Shown here: in pieces, positions 54,001 to 63,135 of the stretch
How positions within the stretch are numbered: the stretch's first letter is position 1
Layout of the letters: every line of letters starts with the position of its first letter
Assembly: GCA_009838515.1 (NCBI GenBank)
Contig: VXRL01000084.1
Coordinates: 1-64,000, forward strand
DNA: 64,000 nucleotides
Direction of reading: 5' to 3'
Source: Terriglobia bacterium
Lineage (GTDB): Bacteria > Acidobacteriota > Terriglobia > Bryobacterales > UBA6623
Notes under the pieces: generated by a model
Seen by the model: only the letters and a program-made list of their open reading frames with translations
What the model was told of the DNA's origin: nothing
Database searches by the model: none
Position numbers and translations under genes: made by a program

Positions 54001-54524
54001 ACGTTGCCGCGCCCGTTGGTGTTGTTGACCCCCGGGGACAGCGAAATGTACTGGTACGGCCGACGCTTCTGCCCCGACACGGGAATAGGGGCGTGGCGCA
54101 TCAGATTCTCTTCGATCGCCGCCCCGACGGTGGTGTCGCTAGTCTCGAGCTGGGCCACGGCGGCCGAGACGCTGACTTGCTCGGCGACTGTTTCGACATC
54201 GAGCTCGACATCGACCGTAGTTTCCGAAGCGGTCGTCACGAGGACGCCAGTGGTGACCTTGGTGCCGAATCCCAACGAGGACACTCGCACGTCGTATGTG
54301 CCGAACGGCACGTAGATGACATACTGCCCCACCTCGTTGGCGGTGATTTGCTGCGAGACCCCGGTGGAGGGATTTGCCACCTCGACTTCAGCGCCAGGAA
54401 TTATCGCACCTGATGTGTCGGTGACACGACCATTGATTTGGCCCTGCGTGGTTTGTGCCCAGCTGACTGGTGTCAAGGCGACTACCGCCACCAAGATTGC
54501 TATGCCAATCGCCGCTCTGGTCAT
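51021..54524 (-). CDS. TonB-dependent receptor, Oar-like, with carboxypeptidase-regulatory-like domain
   Basis: 1167 residues. ATG 54524 follows a GGGGGG ribosome site; signal peptide 1-23 (ends SWAQ). A CarboxypepD_reg-like beta-sandwich is at about 25-110 (GQINGRVTDTSGAIIPGAEV), a plug domain at about 120-240, and an outer-membrane barrel to the terminal Trp of MRVEW, an outer-membrane insertion signal. Acidobacteriota carry many such receptors for polymer or metal-complex uptake driven by TonB. NKTFFWSTLAYYRQS is typical of the group. No SusD partner is adjacent. The convergent CRTAC1 copy 4 and the diverging kinase at 54.8 kb frame it. Confidence 0.93.
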   Translation of the reverse strand: MTRAAIGIAILVAVVALTPVSWAQTTQGQINGRVTDTSGAIIPGAEVEVANPSTGVSQQITANEVGQYVIYVPFGTYDVRVSSLGFGTKVTTGVLVTTASETTVDVELDVETVAEQVSVSAAVAQLETSDTTVGAAIEENLMRHAPIPVSGQKRRPYQYISLSPGVNNTNGRGNVAGSRTLNTVIMLDGLSTETSNDGVGERATGTEPSVEAIGEYKLLLSNMNAEYGRSSGGLITYATKSGNNDLHGSVWNFHNNSFLNARPWQAAERENSRNNEFGIAGGGPVVIPKLYDGRNKTFFWSTLAYYRQSATGRATNFLTLPTSAMRAGDFSHPDLNQIFDRKDQYRDADNQVRFRPFVNNQIPMTRQSRVTANVMQLLPIPAARDTPELNHIGAVSSTFNPWDMTTKIDHQFNSAHRISAFYMYGTAPRVETDPGGILDESFGRTTFNSFQRVRADYSWVQSPSVVHQILFGFNFQENGREQNNFGQGLSNQFGLTGMPSNECPWIQLARASSFGVSICANPPSNRESKLIPNWAYSTLWNKGRHTIKFGYQGQLWRVNRHNQGGFAGGLTVGSAGTYLFGVSEGNLGSETKDTDGSGGFHLADFYLGLPNFVGTAAGLALEEREAYHAVYLQDDWKVLPRLTLNIGLRWDLQMPFKENRGQFSGFDPSLANPGISGNYPGAVEFYGMADGANGKLRVGPATYGNFGPRLGLAYQITDKLVFRAGAGIQYMAIQNTNVRSVNRVGHEARGNPPPRVSPFAPYYEWDNGFPSTQLGTPPFIDPAFLNNQSVTNWMNPQTIGTPPSLYMITGGFQRQFGDWVLETTFYSNMGRNNADHERINDLHPDYWSLGPLLNLPINDPAVAAAGFGKPYPEFPDSLPLHSALRRFPQYGNISNDAGINTGMNYNAFMLKATKRYSNGLSFLGHWTVAKQLGDVDWAPGAFGSNTRNSYNRKLDKRVNRYDTTHRAVFNYSYDLPFGPGQRWGGTSLFSQYVLSGWTISGVQEYVNGFPISTGGGLSVGIPGGVRNLADRAPDVPWRSSIGCGDMVFGDPTRNFILNAGNPSQVAPNRPQAWLPPGDFVEGNAPEVDQETRQCPNMNEDFSVVKRIPLATEKIKLQIGADCFNCLNRHRWIAGRFGNNINSSTFGRIVPEQPKGPRTIQLRMRVEW

Positions 54525-54546
54525 GAGACAGACCCCCCTTCGGCCC

Positions 54547-54560
54547 GCGACCGCGGTCGC
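54547..54560. promoter_or_regulatory. 14-base perfect palindrome in the leader of the TonB-dependent receptor gene
   Basis: GCGACCGCGGTCGC, between the candidate promoter and the start codon (about 23 bases before the ATG). It could be an operator, for example for a dimeric regulator, or an mRNA hairpin near the ribosome site. GC-rich palindromes arise by chance fairly easily here. Confidence 0.35.
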
Positions 54561-54573
54561 AGTAGCCGTGCAC

Positions 54574-54602
54574 TTTGTACCACAGGATCAGTGATGAGGC
54601 AA
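54574..54602 (-). promoter_or_regulatory. Candidate promoter of the TonB-dependent receptor gene
   Basis: TTGCCT (54597-54602, minus strand), 17-base spacer, TACAAA (54574-54579). Each hexamer matches consensus at four of six positions. It would give a leader of about 40 bases that contains the palindrome and the GGGGGG ribosome site. Confidence 0.45.
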
Positions 54603-54804
54603 CCCATGTTTCGGCGAAGCTTGAAGACTGCACATTGGTGTCGGCCTTGTGTGGCCGCATCCAGGAGTTCCCTACTACGGGCGGGCACTCGGCTTCGGCA
54701 ACCCGAGAGGCACTTCGCTACAGGAGTCAGCGGCGGTTCGCTCCTAATGTGGCCACTAGCACCCCGGCAAAGCGCTGGCGGCACGCAATTATCATGAATG
54801 GAGC

Positions 54805-55707
54805 GTGGAACTCCCCGGCCATCGCAGGGTCTCGGTCATCTTCTGGATCGCCCTAGGCGCGTGCTTGGTCGCCTTGGCCGTGGCGCTGAATATCGGCTGG
54901 TTGGTCGCCAACTGGCCAGGCGGCGTCTTGGTCGTGCTAGGCGTCCTGGCAGGGCTGACGCTGGTTGCCGGGCTCGTCCTCAACACGGTGTTCCTAGTGC
55001 GCGAGATCCGGCGCAACGAGAAGCACGACGCCTTCATCAACGCTGTCACGCACGAACTCAAGACCCCCGTGGCCTCGCTGCGGCTGTACCTGCAAACCCT
55101 GCAATCCAGGGAGCTTGACGCAGGCCAGCAGCAAGAGTTCTACCAGACGATGCTCTCGGACATGGATCGCCTGCAGGGCACGATCGAGCAGGTGCTGCTG
55201 GCCGGGTCGACCCGCAGCAAGCGCAAGCGACAGCGGATACCGGTGGATCTTGGAGCCGTGGTCCAAGACTGCATCGGCCGTCTCCAGCACAACTACAGCC
55301 TGCGCGATGGGGCGCTGCACTTCCGCAGCGAGTTCGAAGAGGGCGACACTCCCATCGTGCTGGGCAACCGGGACGAGTTGGCCGCAGCGATCTCCAACCT
55401 GATCGACAACTCGATCAAGTATTCCGACGATCGCGCCAAAGTGGATATCGAGATGTCCAAGCTCGGCTCGCGAGTGGCCGTCCGCATCCGTGACAACGGC
55501 ATCGGCATCGACAGCGACGAGCTCAGGCGGGTCTTCCGACGCTTCTATCGCGTCCAAGGCACGTTCCGGCCGAAGGGTACCGGACTGGGCCTGTACATCG
55601 TGCAGTCCGTTGCCAAGCGGCACGGTGGACGGGTCTTCGGGGAGAGTCCGGGCAAGGGTCGTGGCAGCACGTTCACGATCGAACTGCCCCTGACTGCCAG
55701 GGCATGA
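54805..55707 (+). CDS. Sensor histidine kinase with almost no periplasmic domain
   Basis: 300 residues from GTG 54805. Two membrane helices (about 11-34 and 40-65) leave a loop of only about 6 residues, so there is no extracellular sensor. Phosphoacceptor His83 is in VTHELKTPVASL, followed by the N box (LIDNSIKYS), G1 (VRIRDNGIGIDSDE), F (RVFRRFYR) and G2 (GTGLGLYIVQSV). It is an intramembrane- or cytoplasm-sensing kinase partnered with the response regulator whose start overlaps its stop (ATGA). TATCAT at 54790-54795 is 9 bases before the GTG. Divergent from the TonB-dependent receptor. Confidence 0.94.
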   Translation: MELPGHRRVSVIFWIALGACLVALAVALNIGWLVANWPGGVLVVLGVLAGLTLVAGLVLNTVFLVREIRRNEKHDAFINAVTHELKTPVASLRLYLQTLQSRELDAGQQQEFYQTMLSDMDRLQGTIEQVLLAGSTRSKRKRQRIPVDLGAVVQDCIGRLQHNYSLRDGALHFRSEFEEGDTPIVLGNRDELAAAISNLIDNSIKYSDDRAKVDIEMSKLGSRVAVRIRDNGIGIDSDELRRVFRRFYRVQGTFRPKGTGLGLYIVQSVAKRHGGRVFGESPGKGRGSTFTIELPLTARA

Positions 55708-56465
55708 AACGGATACTGATCGTCGAGGACGAGACGAATCTCGCCAAGGGGTTGCAGTTCAACCTCGAGGCCGAGGGCTTCGCCACGCACATCGCCCCAA
55801 CGGGCGAAGCCGGTCTGGCCGCGATCAAGCAAAGCCCAGCCTTCGACGCGCTGCTTGTAGACGTGATGCTACCCGGCATCGACGGCTTCCATTTGGTCCG
55901 AGAGCTGAGGTCCCGGGGCTGCTTCGTCCCTGTGATGATGCTCACGGCACGGCGCCGTCCCCAAGACATCGTCGAAGGCCTCGCGGCCGGCGCCGACGAC
56001 TACCTGCCCAAGCCGTTCGAGCTGGCAGTGCTGCTAGCCCGCATCCGCGGCCTGCTGCGCCGACACCGCTGGAGCGCCGGCGAGCAGATGCAGGCCGTGC
56101 CGGACAGGTACGAGTTCAACGGCAGGACCGTGGACTTCGCGAACCAGCGCATCGAAGTGGAGGGCGAGTCGCGCAGCCTGACTCTGACCGAGGCCAAGTT
56201 GCTGCACTATTTGATCGCTCACGAGGGCCGCAGCGTCTCGCGCAAGAACCTGCTCGAAGACGTCTGGGGCGTGCGGGAGGACACCGACACGCGAGCGATC
56301 GACAATTTCATCGTGCGCCTGCGCCGATTCATCGAGCCGGATCCGGCCAAGCCGCGCCACCTGGTCACCGTGCGCGGCCTCGGCTACCGTTTCGTGGCCG
56401 AGCCCGGTCCGGGTCTCAGTCGTCGTCTGTCGGGAGCGGCAGCGAAGCACTTTCGCCGTTCGTGA
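55704..56465 (+). CDS. OmpR/PhoB-family response regulator
   Basis: 253 residues, ATG overlapping the kinase stop. Receiver domain with Asp8/Asp9 pocket, phospho-acceptor Asp53 (LLVDVMLPGIDGF), Thr81 and Lys103 (LPKPFELA). The C-terminal winged helix (LTLTEAKLLHYLIAHEGRSV, RAIDNFIVRLRRFIEPDPAK, HLVTVRGLGYRFV) binds DNA. A 20-residue linker joins them. Targets are unknown; nearby candidates are the divergent TonB-dependent receptor and its palindrome. Its 3' end overlaps the convergent ThuA gene by 50 bases. Confidence 0.95.
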   Translation: MKRILIVEDETNLAKGLQFNLEAEGFATHIAPTGEAGLAAIKQSPAFDALLVDVMLPGIDGFHLVRELRSRGCFVPVMMLTARRRPQDIVEGLAAGADDYLPKPFELAVLLARIRGLLRRHRWSAGEQMQAVPDRYEFNGRTVDFANQRIEVEGESRSLTLTEAKLLHYLIAHEGRSVSRKNLLEDVWGVREDTDTRAIDNFIVRLRRFIEPDPAKPRHLVTVRGLGYRFVAEPGPGLSRRLSGAAAKHFRRS

Positions 56466-57249
56466 TCCCAATTGTCCAGCGGAAGGCCTCCAGCCACATC
56501 TTCTGGATTGCGGGGTTGTCCCAGACTTCGGGACGGTGCCCCAGCAGGCAGGTGAAGACCCGTCCCTTGCCGAATTCCCGCACCCAGGCCAAGGCGAAGT
56601 CGCCATCGGTGCGCCGGACGCCCTTCTTGGTCATGTCGACGCTCGCAGTGTCCATGGCCATCAGCACGCGCAGCTTCGAGCGGTCGTAGCGGTCCACTTG
56701 GTAGATCTCGTCGGTGATCTCGAACTCGGCCGGGAAGTGCCGGCTGATCGGATGCGTGCGATCCTCCACCCGGACCCGAATCTTCTGGTGCCAGGGATGG
56801 TTGATAAACGCCCCTCCCACCATGTCGATGTACTCCGGCCATGTCTCTCGAAACGAGTCCGTGCCGCTGTGCGTCACCAGGATCGCCTTGCCGTCCTCCT
56901 TCACGAAGCGCATCAAGTCAGCCTTCTGCTCTTCGCTGACCTTCAGGTCGCCCTGCGTGTAGAACATCACCGCGTCGAAATAGTCGAGGTTCTTGCGGTT
57001 GCCCTTCAGCTTCTGCTTGGTCATCAGTTCCATGTCCGTGCGGAAGCGCACGTCGAACAGTCCGGTGCGCTCGCCGATCTTGGCCATGGTGAACATCGCG
57101 TGCGACACCGCGTCGTGCGCGAAGAAGTCGGAACCGCCGAGCACCAGCAGGTGCTTCTTCTCGTCGGAGTCTTGGCCGGCGGCGGTCGGGACCGTCGAAA
57201 GCACCAGCCCGGCCAGCGCGGTCGCTGTGATCAAAGTCCGGAGTCTCAT
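56416..57249 (-). CDS. Exported ThuA-domain protein
   Basis: 277 residues with a signal peptide (LITATALAGLVLSTVPTAAG). The ThuA domain (trehalose-utilisation type, glutamine-amidotransferase-like fold) shows VLGGSDFFAHDAVSHAMF, YFDAVMFYTQGDLKVSEEQK, GKAILVTHSGTDSF and the ending CLLGHRPEVWDNPAIQKMW. Catalytic function is unsettled for the family; many members accompany polysaccharide use. The final 16 codons overlap the end of the response regulator gene on the other strand. larB ends 25 bases upstream of its start, so it may be third in an operon with the propeller and larB genes. Confidence 0.9.
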   Translation of the reverse strand: MRLRTLITATALAGLVLSTVPTAAGQDSDEKKHLLVLGGSDFFAHDAVSHAMFTMAKIGERTGLFDVRFRTDMELMTKQKLKGNRKNLDYFDAVMFYTQGDLKVSEEQKADLMRFVKEDGKAILVTHSGTDSFRETWPEYIDMVGGAFINHPWHQKIRVRVEDRTHPISRHFPAEFEITDEIYQVDRYDRSKLRVLMAMDTASVDMTKKGVRRTDGDFALAWVREFGKGRVFTCLLGHRPEVWDNPAIQKMWLEAFRWTIGITNGESASLPLPTDDD

Positions 57250-57274
57250 GCCCGCTAGTTTCGCACAGGCAGAG

Positions 57275-58021
57275 TCAGAGCCGGTTGATTAAGGTGGCGA
57301 CGTAGGCGGCGCCGAAACCGTTGTCGATGTTGACGACGGACACATTGCTGGAGCATGAGTTGAGCATGCCGAGCAGCGCCGAAAGCCCGTTGAAGCTGGC
57401 TCCATAGCCAACGCTGGTCGGCACGGCGATGACAGGAACTGAGACCAGCCCGCCCAGCGCGCTCGGCAACGCACCCTCCATGCCCGCACAGCAGATCGCC
57501 ACGCGAGCCGTCTGTATGCGATCGAGCTTGGACAGCAGCCGGTGGATTCCAGCGACGCCGACATCGTAGATCGTGTCGACTTCATTGCCCATCACTTCGG
57601 CCGTCACGGCGGCTTCCTCCGCCACCGGGATGTCGCTGGTGCCGGCGCAAACCACGGCGATCTTGGCCTTGCCGAGCTTGCTTCGCTCGGCCCAGACCCG
57701 TACGGCGCCCGAGCGCGGGAAGTGCTCGGCTTGGTCGCTGAGCTCCCGCACCGCCTCGTACATGTCCTTCGACGCCCGCGTGACCAGCAAGTTAGGGGAT
57801 CGCTCGAGCAGTTTCTCGGAAATCGCCCGGACCTCGTCGGGAGTCTTGCCCTGGCCCAGGATTACCTCGGGCATCCCGTGGCGCAACTCCCGGTGGTGGT
57901 CGACCTTGGCAAAGCCGAGGTCTTCGTACGGCATGTGGCGCAATTCGCCGACCGCGTTCTCGACATCGCGGCGCCCTTCGCGCACGTCCTCCAGCAGGGC
58001 CCGCAGTCGCTGGTCGTTCAT
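57275..58021 (-). CDS. larB: Nickel-pincer cofactor biosynthesis protein LarB (AIR carboxylase-like)
   Basis: 248 residues. LarB carboxylates and hydrolyses nicotinic acid adenine dinucleotide in making the nickel-pincer nucleotide used by lactate racemase and related enzymes. Features are LDEVREGR-type N-terminus (LLEDVREGRRDVENAV), the PurE-like core VVCAGTSDIPVAEEAAVTAE, CCAGMEGALPSALGGLVSVP and VIAVPTSVGYGASFNGLSAL, with Cys in the active-site loop (CCAGME). larC and larE are not in the window. Its start overlaps the stop of the propeller gene (ATGA), implying coupled translation. Confidence 0.92.
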   Translation of the reverse strand: MNDQRLRALLEDVREGRRDVENAVGELRHMPYEDLGFAKVDHHRELRHGMPEVILGQGKTPDEVRAISEKLLERSPNLLVTRASKDMYEAVRELSDQAEHFPRSGAVRVWAERSKLGKAKIAVVCAGTSDIPVAEEAAVTAEVMGNEVDTIYDVGVAGIHRLLSKLDRIQTARVAICCAGMEGALPSALGGLVSVPVIAVPTSVGYGASFNGLSALLGMLNSCSSNVSVVNIDNGFGAAYVATLINRL

Positions 58022-59025
58022 GGCCTGGCCCTTGACGGCCGGTAGGTGCCGATTTCGATGACGGGATCGGGCCCCATTCCGGGCGGGGTGTCAATTACCT
58101 GCACGACCTTGCGGTCGGGCACCGACACGATCCAGATTTGATCTTCGTCCTGCACGCCCGCGAACGCGTGGCGGTCGTCCTTGGACAGCGAGATGGACAG
58201 CGGCGCGCCGCCCAAGGGGATCTGCGCGAGTTCCGTCAGCGTATGCGGGTCGGCGATTCCGACCGCCTCGCCGGTCTGCAACGAATACACAAGCAAGCCC
58301 TCGTCGTCCGTGGCGACGATGCGATTCACGCCGGCTCCCGTGGGGATCGAGCCAATCACGGACTTGGAGGAGGTATCGATTACGTCGATGCGGCCCTCGT
58401 CCCGGCAGGTCACCCACAGTTTCGCGCCATCGCGGGACAGCAGGCTGCCCTGCGGCCCCTTGCCCACCTCGATCAGGCGCAGTTCGCCGGTCGCAGCGTT
58501 CACGGCTCCCACCGTGCCGCTGGCTGTGTTCGAGACATATCCCCAGCCGTCCAAGCCGAAGGTGACCATGTGGGGATCCACGCCGCCGTTGTCAAAGTCC
58601 TTGATCACAGCCCGCGCGTCGAGGTCGACAAGCACGAGCCGGTCCGGGTTCTCCGCCGTCACGAATGCGCGGCTTGAGTTCGGATCGAGCGCGATGCCGT
58701 GCGGGCGATGAAACTTTCCCAGAGGCAGCGTGCCCACGCGCCTGCGCAGCTGAATATCGACGACGGAGATCGTATTGCCTCCCGGACCGTCGTAGTCCAT
58801 CCACAGCACTCCGTTGTCGGACACGTACGCGAGGCGACCGTCACGGGACAGCGCCACCTCGTGCGGGGTCTCGCCGACCAGCACCTCTCCCACCCGCTGG
58901 CCTGCCGAAGTGTAGAAGCCGACGGAATTGTTCTTCTTTTCTACGACGAGCAGGTCCGGTTGCGCGGCAGTCGCGGGGGCAACTGCGCAGAGGGCGGACA
59001 GGATGGCTGGCACAGTGGATTTCAT
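58018..59025 (-). CDS. Exported YncE-like beta-propeller protein
   Basis: 335 residues from ATG 59025 (GTG 59031 possible). Signal peptide KSTVPAILSALCAVAPATAA. Repeats of the 40-residue YVTN/YncE type run through the protein: GETPHEVALSRDGRLAYVSD, KFHRPHGIALDPNSSRAFVT, KGPQGSLLSRDGAKLWVTCR and GGAPLSISLSKDDRHAFAGV, so a seven-bladed propeller is likely. Such proteins serve as binding scaffolds and are often found with quinoprotein or metal enzymes. It is coupled to larB. It lies divergent from ssb. Confidence 0.88.
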   Translation of the reverse strand: MKSTVPAILSALCAVAPATAAQPDLLVVEKKNNSVGFYTSAGQRVGEVLVGETPHEVALSRDGRLAYVSDNGVLWMDYDGPGGNTISVVDIQLRRRVGTLPLGKFHRPHGIALDPNSSRAFVTAENPDRLVLVDLDARAVIKDFDNGGVDPHMVTFGLDGWGYVSNTASGTVGAVNAATGELRLIEVGKGPQGSLLSRDGAKLWVTCRDEGRIDVIDTSSKSVIGSIPTGAGVNRIVATDDEGLLVYSLQTGEAVGIADPHTLTELAQIPLGGAPLSISLSKDDRHAFAGVQDEDQIWIVSVPDRKVVQVIDTPPGMGPDPVIEIGTYRPSRARP

Positions 59026-59085
59026 CGGCACCTACAGGCGCAAGGCGGTTGTAATCTGCGAGCCATTGATTGTACCGTGATGAAC

Positions 59086-59586
59086 ATGGCTCAAAGTCTG
59101 AACAAAGTCATGCTCATCGGCAACCTTGGAAAGGACGCCGAGACTAGGCAGACTGCTAGCGGCACGTCCGTATCTAGTTTTACGCTCGCTACGACCGCCC
59201 GCATTAAGGATGCAGCCACCGGCGATTGGAAGGACAAGACCGATTGGCACGATGTCGTGCTCTGGCGAGGCGAGCGCGTCGCTCAGTACCTGACGAAAGG
59301 TAAGAAAGTCTTTATCGAAGGCCGCTTGCAGAAACGTTCTTGGGAAGACCGCAACGGCGAAAAGCGCTACAGCACGGAGGTGGTGTGCGACTCCTTCGGC
59401 CTGATGCTGCTCGGTGGCCGCGATGGCCCAGCAGCCGAAGGCGGTGGCGGCTATCGCCAAGGCGGGCAGGGCGGCGGCTACGGCCCGGGCGCTGCCCCCG
59501 GAGGAGGAGGCGGACAGCCAGCGCCATCACGCGAGCCGGCCAGCTCGCCCGAACCGCCGCAGGACGACGACGACATCCCGTTCTAG
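59086..59586 (+). CDS. ssb: Single-stranded DNA-binding protein
   Basis: 166 residues from ATG 59086 (MAQSLNKVMLIGNLGKDAET); ATG 59080 would add two residues. OB-fold with the conserved NKVMLIGNLGKD, TDWHDVVLWRGERVAQYLTK and GKKVFIEGRLQ. A Gly/Gln/Pro-rich linker (about 116-155) leads to the acidic tail DDDDIPF, the standard interaction tip for replication and repair partners. It stands alone without the usual rpsF/rpsR neighbours. Convergent with ftsH, 8 bases apart. Confidence 0.96.
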   Translation: MAQSLNKVMLIGNLGKDAETRQTASGTSVSSFTLATTARIKDAATGDWKDKTDWHDVVLWRGERVAQYLTKGKKVFIEGRLQKRSWEDRNGEKRYSTEVVCDSFGLMLLGGRDGPAAEGGGGYRQGGQGGGYGPGAAPGGGGGQPAPSREPASSPEPPQDDDDIPF

Positions 59587-59594
59587 GTCCGCGG

Positions 59595-61511
<1,917 letters not shown>

Positions 61512-61576
61512 TTGGTTGAATCCTTGTCTGCTGCGTCGCCGCTCATTACGTTAGACGCATCGAACGGCGGTTTCGG

Positions 61577-62971
61577 CTACCAGCCTGCCTCGTCAGCCCC
61601 GAGCTCTTCCACGACCAGCGCCCGCCGGCTCGTCGGCCGCACCGCGAATTCGCCCGCGGGGCCAAAGACCCGCGCCCAGACGATACGACCCCCGCCGGCT
61701 TCGTCCGAAGCGACGACAGGCCAGCCCGCCCGGTTCCACGCGCTGATCCGGTTCCGCTGAAACAGATCCTTGATCTTTTTCGGCGAGTCCAGACCGGCCG
61801 GCTTGTAGCGGTCTCCGTCGCGCCAGCTTCGCAGCCGTAGCGACTTCGGGACACGATCCCAGTCAAGCAATACAGTTGCATCCTTATCGTACAGCATTGC
61901 TGCCGAAGCAGTTTCCAAGACGCGGGTGCTGATAACACATCGATCTACGCCGGGCAGCGGCACTTGGCCTGGCACGGGTAGCGGCAGATCATAGGCCGCG
62001 TGTTTGGCGGCACCTTGGCGGCGCAGCCGAACGTGGCCGAACGATCGCTCGGCGCGCACGCCTGGCAGTTCAACGACGCCGCTTCCGGAATGGGCGAGCA
62101 CGAGGGCGCGAAGGGACTCGACATGCTCGAATCCCAAGTTGCCGCAGCCGAGTGCAGGGTCTGCCAGCACCGCCAGCAGCACGCGACGCTGTTCAGCCAC
62201 GCAAAGCGCTTGCAGCTGTTGCGTGTCCAAGATGGATTCCCTCGAGCCGCGCTCGGCGCAGCGCTCGCTCAGCTCCGCAATCCGGCGGTCCCAGAAGCGC
62301 TCTTCTTCCACCGCCCAATCCGCGGTGTGCGCCAAGGCCGAATCGAGGGTTGAATTCCATTCCCGGCGCAGTTGCGGTAGCAGTCCGTGGCGCAGCCGAT
62401 TGCGGGCAAAACGTGGGTCGGAGTTGGAGGCGTCCTCCCGCCATTCCAGACCATTGCGCTCGAGATACTCCAGCACTTCGCGGCGCGTCACATCCAGCAT
62501 CGGCCTGAAAATACGCTCGTTATAAACGGGCAGAACGCCGCTCAGTCCGCTGCCGCAAGCGCCTCGCAATAGTCGGAAAAGTACGGTCTCGGCTTGATCG
62601 GACTGCGTGTGCCCGGTCGCGATCTCCGAACAGGATCCGTCCGCGAGGAGTTCCTCGAAGAATCGGTAGCGGGCATGCCGGCCCGCCCGCTCGAGGTTTC
62701 CGCCACTCAGAGCCACATCCTCCCGGCGCACGAAGTGCTTGCAGCCCAGCTTGGCCGCTAGTCCCCGTACGAACGCTTCGTCGGCATCCGAGTCGGCGCC
62801 GCGCAGGCAGTGGTTCAGGTGCACCGCTGCGACCGTCCGTTCGGGGAACAGAGTACGCAGCGCGTGGAGGAGTGCGACCGAGTCGGCACCTCCGGAAACT
62901 GCCGCGCCGATCGTCCCCTCGCCTCTGAACATCCGCTCGCGGGCAATGCGCTTGCGCAGCTTTGCGAGCAC
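61577..62971 (-). CDS. tilS: tRNA(Ile)-lysidine synthase
   Basis: 464 residues from GTG 62971. It attaches lysine to C34 of tRNA-Ile2 (CAU) so that it reads AUA. The PP-loop SGGADS lies at 26-31; VHLNHCLRGADSDADEAFVR and ATGHTQSDQAETVLFRLLRG are the other N-terminal signatures, followed by the C-terminal substrate-binding domain (LDSPKKIKDLFQRNRISAWN). A TACAGT (62978-62983, minus strand) only 6 bases before the GTG suggests a leaderless mRNA. It precedes ftsH in a likely operon. Confidence 0.95.
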   Translation of the reverse strand: MLAKLRKRIARERMFRGEGTIGAAVSGGADSVALLHALRTLFPERTVAAVHLNHCLRGADSDADEAFVRGLAAKLGCKHFVRREDVALSGGNLERAGRHARYRFFEELLADGSCSEIATGHTQSDQAETVLFRLLRGACGSGLSGVLPVYNERIFRPMLDVTRREVLEYLERNGLEWREDASNSDPRFARNRLRHGLLPQLRREWNSTLDSALAHTADWAVEEERFWDRRIAELSERCAERGSRESILDTQQLQALCVAEQRRVLLAVLADPALGCGNLGFEHVESLRALVLAHSGSGVVELPGVRAERSFGHVRLRRQGAAKHAAYDLPLPVPGQVPLPGVDRCVISTRVLETASAAMLYDKDATVLLDWDRVPKSLRLRSWRDGDRYKPAGLDSPKKIKDLFQRNRISAWNRAGWPVVASDEAGGGRIVWARVFGPAGEFAVRPTSRRALVVEELGADEAGW

Positions 62972-63135
62972 ACACTCACTGTAGACGACTACGTATCCAA
63001 CCGACGTGGGCTCGCCAGGCCTGAGAAGAAAGGAGAGGGTCGGAAACGAAGGGGAGAGGCCGGGGCCGGAAAAAAGTGGCGAGCGCTGATTTGCTGTGCA
63101 TCCAATGTCCGGCCCGGTTTATCCTCTCAGAAGTA

